Shown in pieces: positions 7,202 to 15,225 of a stretch of DNA of 64,000 nt; positions within the stretch are counted from its first letter, which is position 1, and each line of letters opens with the position of its first letter. A program made the position numbers and the translations under genes. The notes under the pieces were generated by a model. The model was not told where the DNA came from, did no database searches, and saw nothing but the letters and a program-made list of their open reading frames with translations. Source of the DNA: Halorubrum distributum JCM 10118 (GTDB lineage Archaea > Halobacteriota > Halobacteria > Halobacteriales > Haloferacaceae); assembly GCF_000337335.1 (NCBI RefSeq), contig NZ_AOJN01000049.1, positions 145,706 to 209,705 of the forward strand. The letters run 5' to 3'.

Positions 7202-8652
7202 ACATCGATCTCAAGAAGGCGGGGCTGGCGGCGCTGCTGGCGCTGACGGTACTCTCGTCGATGGTCGCGATGCCGGTAGCGGCGGCGGGCGGGATCGGCT
7301 GGGGCGGTGACGCGAAGACGCCGAACCCGGCGATCCACACGGACGTGACGGTCGAGGAGTGGTCGAACGCGGACTTCGACAGCGCGCTCGAGTACTACGA
7401 CGACAGCGGCGAGGCAACTGAACTGCCGGCCTCGGTGAACGAGTCGAACGACAACCCGGTCACGCTGACGGCGACCGCGATCGAGTTCGACCAGGGCGAC
7501 GCGTTCCCGCGGCTCGACGCGGAGGACGACGAGAACTCGGCGTCGGCGCTCGACGCGAGCGAGTGGACGACCTCGGGGGCGACGGTGAGCGACTCGACGA
7601 CCGCGGCGGGCGTCGACGCGCTGAACTACGCCGGGACGGCGACCTCGGACTCGGCGTCGTACACGAACGTCTCGGTCGCTGACGGCGAGAAGTCGTACGT
7701 CACGATCGCGGCGGACATCAACTCGGCGAGCGGGACGCCGACGCTGCGGGTGACCGACGGCGACGGCGACTACGTCGAGGTCACGCTGTACGACTCGTCG
7801 GCCAACGCGGACTCGGACACGGCCCTCGCGAACAGCACGGGCGATGGGAAGGTCCTGCAGCAGCAGGTCGGCAGCATGACGCTTCAGGGGTCGGGCGACG
7901 GCTCCTTCGGGTCGACCGAGGAGGTCTCGCTGCACGGTGACATCGACGCCGACGTCTCCGTCCTCGACGCGGAGCGCACGCGCGCACTCACCTTCGGTGA
8001 GAAGCTTGAGGACACGGACGACGACGACGAGCTAGAGACGGTGACGATTACGGAGCCGCGGGGCTCGTACTCGGTGACGGGCGTAGACACGTTCGACGAG
8101 GTCATGTCGGACGCGACGATCTACGGACTCACCGCGGACGCGGAGTTCGCGGCGAGCGACCTCGAGGACGACGAGGACGTGAACGCGGAGTTCGGCCCGT
8201 CGAGCGACTTCCCGCAGTGGGACCAGCTCGGTGAGCTGACGTTCCGGCTGGAGCTCCCGACGGCGTTCGACCTCTCGTACTCCTCGCCGGAGTTGGTCGA
8301 CGAGCCGACCCTCCCGAGTGAGCGCTACAAGGCGGTCGACTTCGCGGAGGACACCGGCGACACGGACTTCTCCGAGATCGACTACTCGTCGGTTGCGTCG
8401 AGCTACGACGGGAGCGACGAGGTCTCGCTCGACTCGACGGTCTCAACGGACACCGAGTACGTGATCTCGTACGACGTCACGCTGACGAACGACGAGGTCT
8501 CGGCGATTCAGAACGCGGCCTCGGGCGGCGGGGCGGCGATCATGTCGTCGAATAGCGGAGGTATCGTCGGGTTCATCACGTCGCTCCCCGGCATGATACT
8601 CTCGGCGCTGGCGGGTCTCGTCGGGATCCGCGCCTTTGGCGGAGGGTCCTGA
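7198..8652 (+). CDS. Secreted, membrane-anchored spike-like surface protein
   Basis: 484 aa. A Sec-type signal peptide (residues about 7-29, AALLALTVLSSMVAMPVAAA) is followed by a long, acidic, serine/threonine-rich ectodomain rich in predicted beta strands. A C-terminal hydrophobic anchor (IVGFITSLPGMILSALAGLVG) ends the protein. Size and one-signal-one-anchor topology match the VP4 spike of pleolipoviruses, and it heads the structural operon as spike genes do there. No sequence motif proves homology. The ATG overlaps the upstream stop and has a nearby ggagg. The next gene starts on the ATG overlapping its TGA. Confidence 0.72.
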   Translation: MNIDLKKAGLAALLALTVLSSMVAMPVAAAGGIGWGGDAKTPNPAIHTDVTVEEWSNADFDSALEYYDDSGEATELPASVNESNDNPVTLTATAIEFDQGDAFPRLDAEDDENSASALDASEWTTSGATVSDSTTAAGVDALNYAGTATSDSASYTNVSVADGEKSYVTIAADINSASGTPTLRVTDGDGDYVEVTLYDSSANADSDTALANSTGDGKVLQQQVGSMTLQGSGDGSFGSTEEVSLHGDIDADVSVLDAERTRALTFGEKLEDTDDDDELETVTITEPRGSYSVTGVDTFDEVMSDATIYGLTADAEFAASDLEDDEDVNAEFGPSSDFPQWDQLGELTFRLELPTAFDLSYSSPELVDEPTLPSERYKAVDFAEDTGDTDFSEIDYSSVASSYDGSDEVSLDSTVSTDTEYVISYDVTLTNDEVSAIQNAASGGGAAIMSSNSGGIVGFITSLPGMILSALAGLVGIRAFGGGS

Positions 8653-9140
8653 TGTCCGGAGCCGCCGACGAGCTACCGAGCGGGGACGACCCGTCTGCGA
8701 ACTCGGTACTCACGGGGACGATCTCGTTCCTGAATGGCGGAGGCTCTCTCGGGACGCTCCTACAGGGGGCGATCTTCGGCACGCTCGTCTCCTTCGCGAC
8801 CGGCGGCGTGAACTTGATCCAGAGCGCGTTCGGGCTGGTGATCGCGCCGCTCGACGCGCTGGCGTCGTCGGTGACGCAGTTTGTCGACTCGGCGTTCCTC
8901 GCGCCGCTGGGGATCATCGAGACGACGGCGGAGGCGTCGGCGACGGCGACAGCCTCGCAGTTCGGACCGTTCGCGATCCTCGTCGGCGTCGTGTTGGTGC
9001 TGGGTGCGTTCTGGATGATCACGCAGTTCCTCGAACAGTCGGAGACGAGCGACACGCTGCCGATCCCAGGACTCGGCGACGCGCCGGACATCCCGGGACT
9101 CCCGCTCGGCGTGACCGAGGAGAACGAGGACGAAGACTGA
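8652..9140 (+). CDS. Virion/vesicle-type small membrane protein, paralogue A
   Basis: 162 aa. An acidic N-terminus is followed by a hydrophobic segment (LGTLLQGAIFGTLVSFATGG), an amphipathic stretch, and a strong membrane segment FGPFAILVGVVLVLGAFWMI ending in TQFLEQ, then an acidic tail. The FGP(F/L)...VVLG.F...(I/L)EQ block recurs in the gene at 9189 and, more weakly, in the one at 9651, suggesting tandem duplication. Multi-span proteins of this size next to the spike recall pleolipovirus VP3. Directly coupled to the preceding gene. Confidence 0.65.
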   Translation: MSGAADELPSGDDPSANSVLTGTISFLNGGGSLGTLLQGAIFGTLVSFATGGVNLIQSAFGLVIAPLDALASSVTQFVDSAFLAPLGIIETTAEASATATASQFGPFAILVGVVLVLGAFWMITQFLEQSETSDTLPIPGLGDAPDIPGLPLGVTEENEDED

Positions 9141-9188
9141 TGCGGCACCCATCGCGATCCAACCGCGCGCTCGCGGGGGTGGTGAGCG

Positions 9189-9650
9189 GTGGCTGACGGC
9201 GACGACGCGACCGACGTGGACGTCGACGAGTCGTCGTTCCTGACCGGCGTCACTTCTATCGAGGGCGTCTCTTGGTCGGGTGCGTCGGGCGTCGACGTGG
9301 GACGGCTCGCGAGAGCGATCGTCGGGACGGCGGTGTTCACTGTCGCCGCCGGTGTGAACACGGTCGTCAGCGGCCTCACGGCCGCGGTCACGGGCCTGAT
9401 AGACGGCGTCAGCGAGTTCCTCGCGGGGGCGACGGAGTGGTTCCGGATCCCGGGCGTCGGCTGGCGGCCGACTCGAGAGGCGGGCCTGATCGAAGTGATC
9501 TTTGGGACCGGCATCGCCGCGATCCGCGGTGCATGGTCGTTCAACGTGGACACCTTCGGCCCGCTTTCGCTCCCGGTCGGCCTCGCGGTCGTTCTCGGGA
9601 CGTTCCTCGTGGTCGCCCGGGGCATCGAACAGATCCAGGAGGTGATCTGA
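9189..9650 (+). CDS. Virion/vesicle-type small membrane protein, paralogue B
   Basis: 153 aa from GTG 9189. Soluble N-terminus, then hydrophobic segments AIVGTAVFTVAAGVNTVVSG and FGPLSLPVGLAVVLGTFLVV followed by ARGIEQI. The second block aligns with that of the upstream gene. Between the genes an 18-codon ORF (9140-9196) starts on the upstream stop and overlaps this start, so coupling through it is possible. Function is unknown beyond being a likely envelope component. Confidence 0.65.
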   Translation: MADGDDATDVDVDESSFLTGVTSIEGVSWSGASGVDVGRLARAIVGTAVFTVAAGVNTVVSGLTAAVTGLIDGVSEFLAGATEWFRIPGVGWRPTREAGLIEVIFGTGIAAIRGAWSFNVDTFGPLSLPVGLAVVLGTFLVVARGIEQIQEVI

Positions 9651-10136
9651 GTGGCGGATGACGGTCCCTCTATCCCCGGTTGGATAGATGGTCTCAAGCC
9701 TCTGATCGACGATGTCAGTCTTCTCGAGGACTTCGCGAGCTCGCCTCGTCAGTTCGTCGTCGGCGCGGTGCTGACGACGTTCCTCGAGGTCGTGTTCGGC
9801 GTCGTCTCGCAGCTGGTCGACATCGTCCTCCTGCTGTTCGGCGGCTCGGAGCCGGGGCGGTTCAACGCGCCCGGCGAGACGCTCGGACTAGCGGACGTGC
9901 CGGTCGCGGTCGCTCAGGCACTCGGCGGTGCGGGAGCATCGTTCGGGACGACGATCCTGGATGCGATCCGCGGGCTCAACGCGGCCGTATTCGAGGCGGC
10001 TGGGGTGCTCGGACCGTTCACGCCGGTCGTCGTGGCGGCGGTCGTGATCACGGAGGTCGTCGTGGCGATCGTGGTGCTGCGTCGGATCGTGTACATCGTC
10101 GCCGACCTGCTGCAGCTCGGAGGGTTGACAGAGTGA
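9651..10136 (+). CDS. Virion/vesicle-type small membrane protein, paralogue C
   Basis: 161 aa from GTG 9651, immediately after the previous stop. Hydrophobic segments FVVGAVLTTFLEVVFGVVSQ with LVDIVLLLF, and a C-terminal GPFTPVVVAAVVITEVVVAI. Layout, length and the GP(F/L) start of the last segment parallel the two upstream proteins. The gene ends in a GTGA overlap with the next gene. Confidence 0.65.
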   Translation: MADDGPSIPGWIDGLKPLIDDVSLLEDFASSPRQFVVGAVLTTFLEVVFGVVSQLVDIVLLLFGGSEPGRFNAPGETLGLADVPVAVAQALGGAGASFGTTILDAIRGLNAAVFEAAGVLGPFTPVVVAAVVITEVVVAIVVLRRIVYIVADLLQLGGLTE

Positions 10137-10411
10137 CACTGAAAGACATCGCGAAGGATCCGCTGACGCAGGTGTCGGCGGGACTTGGCGCGATCGCCGC
10201 GGTGCTGAACCCGGAGGTCGTGTGGGCGCTGACGGATGCGCTCATCGCCTCGGGGCCGCAGTTATTCTCGGCGATCTCGGTGGGGGCGCTGACGCTCCCC
10301 CAGGTCCTGCCGCCGTCGTCAACGGGAGAGTGGGCGGTCGTCGCGGCCGCTCTCGTCTTCTTGGCGTATCTGGGTCAGCAGATCTGGAGCAACATCGATC
10401 GAGAAGTATGA
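10133..10411 (+). CDS. Small two-span membrane protein
   Basis: 92 aa, starting at GTG 10133 on the GTGA overlap. Begins VTLKDIAKDPLTQVSAGLGA and contains a moderately hydrophobic region plus a clear C-terminal span (WAVVAAALVFLAYLGQQIW). A 24-codon ORF (10408-10482) overlaps its stop and carries the ggaggtg ribosome binding site of the next gene. No family is recognised. Confidence 0.6.
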   Translation: MTLKDIAKDPLTQVSAGLGAIAAVLNPEVVWALTDALIASGPQLFSAISVGALTLPQVLPPSSTGEWAVVAAALVFLAYLGQQIWSNIDREV

Positions 10412-10469
10412 AACGCACACACAGCGGACGATCTGAGTGGAATCGGACACGAACGAACGGAGGTGAACA

Positions 10470-10841
10470 ATGTCGGCGGTGACGCTGGCGCTGGGCGTGC
10501 TCGCGGTGGGCGCGCTGGTCTACGTGGTCGGCGTCGAGCGAAGTCGTGACGCGGCTGCACGGGCCGGCTCGGCGGCCTCGTCGGGCGCCGGGGCGGCGTC
10601 GCGAGCGGTGTCGACGAGCGCGGCGGCTGGCGTCGCGGGGCTGGGTGTCGGCCTGCAGTTCGGAGACGACCTGATCACTGCGGTCCTTTCCGATCCGGGG
10701 TTCGCGTTGGCGGCGGTGACGGGGATCTTCGGCTCGCTCGGGACCGGGGGCTACCTCGGCGACCTGTCGGGGCTGCAGTTCCTGCTGATCGGCGTCGTCG
10801 TCTTCGCCGTCGGCTACGCGGCGTTCGGAGGTGAGGAGTAG
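10470..10841 (+). CDS. Small membrane protein with Ala/Gly-rich middle
   Basis: 123 aa. N-terminal span (VTLALGVLAVGALVYVVGV), an alanine/serine-rich region, and two more hydrophobic stretches (ALAAVTGIFGSLGTGGYLG and LQFLLIGVVVFAVGYAAFGG). A good ribosome binding site (ggaggtgaac) precedes the ATG. Unknown function; by context an envelope or assembly protein. Confidence 0.6.
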   Translation: MSAVTLALGVLAVGALVYVVGVERSRDAAARAGSAASSGAGAASRAVSTSAAAGVAGLGVGLQFGDDLITAVLSDPGFALAAVTGIFGSLGTGGYLGDLSGLQFLLIGVVVFAVGYAAFGGEE

Positions 10842-11071
10842 TGTCGTTCTACTTCCCTGATATCCCGGAAACAACCGGTGGATGGTCTCTCGCAGTTGCT
10901 GGTGGACTCATAGGGTTAGTCGTCTTCACGTTCCAGCACTGGTTCGATGCGCCATTCAACGGTCTTGCGATGGTCGTCGGTGCGGCGCTGACTGTGTTCG
11001 CGTTCACGGATGCCTACCTGATCGCGGACACTCTCGACGACCGAGAGCGGGCGACGGAGGCGAGTCGATGA
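10841..11071 (+). CDS. Small two-span membrane protein
   Basis: 76 aa from GTG 10841, overlapping the preceding TAG by one base. Two membrane segments (WSLAVAGGLIGLVVFTF and GLAMVVGAALTVFAFTDAYL) are followed by a charged tail. Its TGA overlaps the ATG of the large surface protein at 11068. Confidence 0.6.
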   Translation: MSFYFPDIPETTGGWSLAVAGGLIGLVVFTFQHWFDAPFNGLAMVVGAALTVFAFTDAYLIADTLDDRERATEASR

Positions 11072-12924
11072 GCCGCGGCGCCGCGGTCGTCGCGGTAAGC
11101 CTCGCGGTCCTCTGTGTGCTCTCCGCGCTCGGGGCGGCGATGCCCGCTATGGCGGCTGGGGTGCCGGCACAAGTCGAGGGCGGAAGCGGTGAGTTCGACG
11201 CGCCCGGACCGTTCGAGATCTCGGAGCTGCGGACGGGTGGGAACCAGCCGGCGGCAGCGCCGCCGTCGGTGCGGTACGTGGGCGACGGCTCGCAGCCCGG
11301 AGGAGCGATAGCGCTCCGGCACGTCCCGGCCGGGCCGCTGGAGAACCAGCCGATATTCTTGGAGCGAGGGAAGACACTGAACACCGACGAGGTCGAGCTT
11401 TACTCGACGGTGTTCGGCGGGTCGGCGACCGGCGAGTACGAGGCGGTGATCGTCTACTGGTCGGCGGAGTCCCGGACGGTGAACGGGACCACGGTCGAGT
11501 ACGCAGCCGATCAGGAGGTGCAGCGGGCGACGGTCGACGTCGAGCCGGGGTACGCGTCGGCGCCGATCGCGTTGAACTCGCACTACAACGAGTCGGTGCA
11601 AGCGACCATGTGGCTCGAGCGTGACGGTCAGGTCGTCGACGGGGCTCGCTGGCGGTTCACCCACGCGTCGGCGCCAGCGAGCCAGCAGGTACAGATCGAG
11701 ACGCAGGCTGATGCATGGTGGTACGTGTTCCGGACGGCGATCCTGCCGGGCGTGGCGTCGATCGTGGTCGGGCTGTCGGCGGCGAGAGCGACGCTGAAGC
11801 GAGCGGGCCGCGGACCGGGGTACTCACTCGGCACGTACGGGTTCCTGACCGGCGTCGGCGTGCTGCTGGCGATCGCCGGGCTCTACTACGAGCTCGCGGT
11901 CGTGGTACAGCACGTCGACATCCTGTTCGGCCTGTCGTTGCTCCCGATCGCGTACGGTGGCGGGCTCCGGATACGTGACCCGACGGAGAACATCGCCTTT
12001 GAGCGGAAGGAGCTGACCGAGGCGCTGAACCTGCGCCGCGGTCAGACGCACAAGGAGGCGGACCCGGATGCGGTGCCGGACGGGGGTGCGGAGTCGTCGG
12101 CGTCTACGAGCGACCGGATATCGCTCGACGAGGACGGCTACTACGACGAGCTCTTCGAGGACCTGTCGCTCCTCAAGACCATACGGGCGCCGGACGGGAA
12201 CGGCCGGCTGGTCCCGAGAAAGGGGTTCCGGCCGTTCTTTGCCCGGCTGTTCTCGAGCGCGGCGCGGCTCGATCTCACCGATCTTCGGACGCGGGTGAGT
12301 GTGAACGGGTCGGCGAGTCAGAAGGTGTACGTCGACCCGGAGAGCGACCACGCGGTCGACCTCAAGCCCGCGCACCTCCGGCGGCGGATGCCGGTGTGGC
12401 ATCGGCTCCCGGAGCCGGCTGACGGAGAGAGCCTGTCGCCGGTGACGAGAGGGCTCTACGGGTTGCTCACAGTCGGCGCGCTGGCGTTGCCTCTCATCGG
12501 GTGGCAGGCAGGGGCCGCTGTGGCGAACACGCCCGTCGTCGGCGCTGCGGTCGGCGTGGTACTCCTCGCGGTGGAGAGCTACGAGGCGGTCGACGGGTCG
12601 ATCGACTTCGACCCGGCGCCGCGCCACGACGTCACCGCGGACGCGTCTCTAACGGTCATGCAGTCGGAGCACTCGGACGCGAAGACGCTCGAGGAGTACG
12701 AGGAGATCGTCTGGCAGGAGCGGACGTCGACGGCGCTCGAAGCCCGCGAGGTCGACTCGCGGCGCGACGCGAGCATGATCCGGCGGCTCCTCGAGGACGA
12801 GGTGAACATGGACCTCGGCGCGACCGGCGTCGACGAGAACGCCGGCTCCGAGCTTGAGGACCGGCCCGTCGACGAGTCGGACCGTCGCGCCGGCCGGCGC
12901 GACACGGAGGAGGACGATGTCTAA
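11068..12924 (+). CDS. Large multi-span surface/assembly protein
   Basis: 618 aa. The signal peptide is cut near AMPAMAAG (about residue 27-30), then an ectodomain of about 190 residues. Two or three spans follow (FRTAILPGVASIVVGLSAAR; TYGFLTGVGVLLAIAGLYYE; VDILFGLSLLPIAYGGGLRI), then a cytoplasmic region of about 160 residues, two more hydrophobic stretches (LYGLLTVGALALPLIGWQAG and VVGAAVGVVLLAVESYEAV) and a highly charged C-terminus. The start was chosen on the ATGA overlap at 11068-11071 because the signal peptide begins there. The position upstream of the ATPase parallels the conserved membrane ORFs between spike and VP8 in pleolipoviruses. No motif identifies it. Confidence 0.62.
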   Translation: MSRGAAVVAVSLAVLCVLSALGAAMPAMAAGVPAQVEGGSGEFDAPGPFEISELRTGGNQPAAAPPSVRYVGDGSQPGGAIALRHVPAGPLENQPIFLERGKTLNTDEVELYSTVFGGSATGEYEAVIVYWSAESRTVNGTTVEYAADQEVQRATVDVEPGYASAPIALNSHYNESVQATMWLERDGQVVDGARWRFTHASAPASQQVQIETQADAWWYVFRTAILPGVASIVVGLSAARATLKRAGRGPGYSLGTYGFLTGVGVLLAIAGLYYELAVVVQHVDILFGLSLLPIAYGGGLRIRDPTENIAFERKELTEALNLRRGQTHKEADPDAVPDGGAESSASTSDRISLDEDGYYDELFEDLSLLKTIRAPDGNGRLVPRKGFRPFFARLFSSAARLDLTDLRTRVSVNGSASQKVYVDPESDHAVDLKPAHLRRRMPVWHRLPEPADGESLSPVTRGLYGLLTVGALALPLIGWQAGAAVANTPVVGAAVGVVLLAVESYEAVDGSIDFDPAPRHDVTADASLTVMQSEHSDAKTLEEYEEIVWQERTSTALEAREVDSRRDASMIRRLLEDEVNMDLGATGVDENAGSELEDRPVDESDRRAGRRDTEEDDV

Positions 12925-13687
12925 GAGCGACGACAGCGGTCAGACGCGAACGACCCGTCCCGCGCTCGACGTCCTCGACCGCGACCAGGACCGGCTCTTG
13001 TACGCGGGCGACACGCGTCGGAATCCGGCGGTCGAACCGCTCGCGGACGGCTTCTCGACGTACTGGTCGGCGCTAACATGGTACCAAGCGGCGGGGATCC
13101 GCACGCTCGGACACGTCGAGCGGGTGATCGAGCCGAAAGAGATCATGCCGCTGTCGACGATCCTCGAGTACCTGTTCGCGACCGACGACTCACCGGAGGG
13201 GCGCTACGTCCGGATGCGGACGGTCGAGGAACTAAACGATGCGTGCGACCTCGCGTACAAGCAGTTCCGAGAGCGCGCGAACGAGCGGGTCGAGAACGAG
13301 GAGGGCGACAGCTGGAAAGACGTCGACCCGGACTCGGAGCGGAACCCGTTGATGCGCCCGGCGTTCCGCCGGCTCGACCGGAGCCAGGCGGGGGCGCTCA
13401 TCGCGCTATGGGACGGCTTCGAGGACCGGCGGGCGGTCGGGCGCTGGGTCCGGTCGCTGGCGGCGCCGACGAACGGCGAGACGCCGGACGGGTTCCTGAA
13501 CGAGATCGTGTCGTCGCCGCCACTCCTCGAGGCGCTCCTGGATAGGGAGTCACGAGACGCGAAGATGACGCGGTACCGGTTCGCGGTCGGCGCGCTCCTG
13601 CCACCGTTCCTGTCGGCCGCGCGGACGCTGAACGGCGGCGAGCGGACGGATAGCAGCGGGAAGACACACGAAGCGTGGAACTCATGA
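12917..13687 (+). CDS. Soluble charged protein of the structural operon
   Basis: 256 aa, starting at ATG 12917 inside the last codons of the preceding gene. No membrane segment or signal; mixed helical and charged, with an aromatic region (FSTYWSALTWYQAAGIRTLG) near residue 50. The stop forms an ATGA overlap with the ATPase gene, so the two proteins are probably made in matched amounts and may work together. No family is recognised. Confidence 0.55.
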   Translation: MSKSDDSGQTRTTRPALDVLDRDQDRLLYAGDTRRNPAVEPLADGFSTYWSALTWYQAAGIRTLGHVERVIEPKEIMPLSTILEYLFATDDSPEGRYVRMRTVEELNDACDLAYKQFRERANERVENEEGDSWKDVDPDSERNPLMRPAFRRLDRSQAGALIALWDGFEDRRAVGRWVRSLAAPTNGETPDGFLNEIVSSPPLLEALLDRESRDAKMTRYRFAVGALLPPFLSAARTLNGGERTDSSGKTHEAWNS

Positions 13688-15054
13688 GCAAATCATTCAG
13701 CAGTCGACAGAAGGAACAGCGCGGCGAGGAGTCGGTGATCGAACGGCTCCACGAGGACTTCGCGCCGTGGGAGAAGTCGCGGCAGGCGCGGTATCACGCC
13801 GGCTCGAAGTCGTGGGGACGGCTCGCTCAGTACCACAACGACGGCGAGCGGATCTACAAGGACTTCGAGGACGCGGCGGGGAACAGCCTCAAGCCGTTTC
13901 ACAAGAAGCTCGAGAGCCTGTCGCGGACGGCACGCCTGAACGGGATGGAGAACGCGCACCCGGTGTACCGGTACCCGAGCTCGTACCTCGACGCGATCAT
14001 TCACGTCGACGACGCGGAGATGTGGGCGCTCGAGGAGGGGCGGCTCGACGACGACATCATCGCGGAGCAGCCGGCGCCGCGCCGGAAGGTGCTCGAGTGG
14101 CTCGCGAAGCCGGAGAACGAGCACGTCCTCGCGGCGATGGGCGACGGCGGGACCGACATCTGGGCGCACTCGAAGCCGGGCGGCGGGAAGACGTCGTTCG
14201 CGAACGTCGTCGGCGGGATCCGGATGCCGGAGATCAACAACGAGACGCTGCTGTGGATGCTGACGCTCGACGAGCTCGAGTGTCTCCCGCTCGCGCCGTA
14301 CATGACCGTCGCGGTGCCGGCGGGGATCGACTACGAGGTCCACGCGAAGCCGCGGAACCCGACGCTGCCGACGACGGAGATCTCGCTGACCGACGTGTTC
14401 CGCGACACGATCACGTACAAGAACCCGCGAGACCTCATGACGAAGATCGTCCCGGGCGGGCTCTACGCGGTGCTGCCGGACCCGCTGTTCCGAGGCTGCG
14501 AAAAGCAGACGATGGCGACGTACACGCCGGCCCGAGAGGCGGAGAAGCCGGCGGAGGTAACGCCGCTCCGTGACGTTAATTTCGCGTTCATGGACACGAG
14601 AGCGAAGGACGACGAGTTCCTCCACCCGACGACGATGGTCCTCGACGAGTTCTCGGACCTGGTCCCGCTGAACCCGGAGGCTGACGAGAACGACCAGAAC
14701 CGGAAGGTGAAGGGCTACCCGGTCAGCCAAGGGAAGGGACGGAAAAAGAACCTCTCGACGATCCCGCTGTCCCACAGCGTCGCCCGCGTCGACGAGGGGG
14801 TTCGGGAGAAGACACGGTGGTTCGTGACGATGCCGAAGCCCCCGCCGCCGTCACCGTCGCTGTCGGGGATCGGGAACGTACCGATCGACAAACACTACGT
14901 GAACCGGTTCGCGGACCGGACGGGTCGGGCGGTGATCTGGCGCGACCAGAACTACACGCCGGTCGAGTGGCCAAACCCATACCGGAACTACCGGTTCCGG
15001 GGCGAGATCTCGGTGCGATACCCGCGCCGGGAGGAGGCGCTGGATGCGTTGTAG
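13684..15054 (+). CDS. P-loop ATPase, VP8/packaging-like
   Basis: 456 aa. Walker A HSKPGGGKTSFAN (about residues 163-175) and Walker B TTMVLDEFSDLVP (about 316-328) are clear; a region after it (LSTIPLSHSVARVDEGVREK) could hold sensor or finger residues. The overall style is that of HerA/FtsK or TraG-like ATPases used for DNA translocation or packaging. Pleolipoviruses carry one ATPase of similar length (VP8) at the same relative place. The ATG at 13684 overlaps the preceding stop. It ends the tightly coupled part of the operon; a gap of about 170 bp follows. Confidence 0.72.
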   Translation: MSKSFSSRQKEQRGEESVIERLHEDFAPWEKSRQARYHAGSKSWGRLAQYHNDGERIYKDFEDAAGNSLKPFHKKLESLSRTARLNGMENAHPVYRYPSSYLDAIIHVDDAEMWALEEGRLDDDIIAEQPAPRRKVLEWLAKPENEHVLAAMGDGGTDIWAHSKPGGGKTSFANVVGGIRMPEINNETLLWMLTLDELECLPLAPYMTVAVPAGIDYEVHAKPRNPTLPTTEISLTDVFRDTITYKNPRDLMTKIVPGGLYAVLPDPLFRGCEKQTMATYTPAREAEKPAEVTPLRDVNFAFMDTRAKDDEFLHPTTMVLDEFSDLVPLNPEADENDQNRKVKGYPVSQGKGRKKNLSTIPLSHSVARVDEGVREKTRWFVTMPKPPPPSPSLSGIGNVPIDKHYVNRFADRTGRAVIWRDQNYTPVEWPNPYRNYRFRGEISVRYPRREEALDAL

Positions 15055-15096
15055 AGCTAGTCAGACCCCGGTATCTGGCTGTTTTGACGGCTACAA

Positions 15097-15113
15097 ACGC
15101 CGATATTCGGCGT
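15097..15113 (+). repeat. Inverted repeat upstream of the large surface-protein gene
   Basis: acgccga (15097-15103), tat, tcggcgt (15107-15113) is a perfect 7-bp inverted repeat. It is nested within a weaker pair, gttttgacg and cgtcgaaac. It lies in the 171-bp gap between the ATPase gene and the 1102-aa gene, so it may be a terminator/attenuator or an operator for a second promoter. Confidence 0.45.
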
Positions 15114-15225
15114 CGAAACAAACCGGTCCTGCCGAGATCGACCGGTACGCGACTGCTCGCGACCGCGCACAGAGAGGCCCACACGCGCGCGTATCTAAGA
15201 GGAGGGGAGGGGGAGGGGGTGAACC

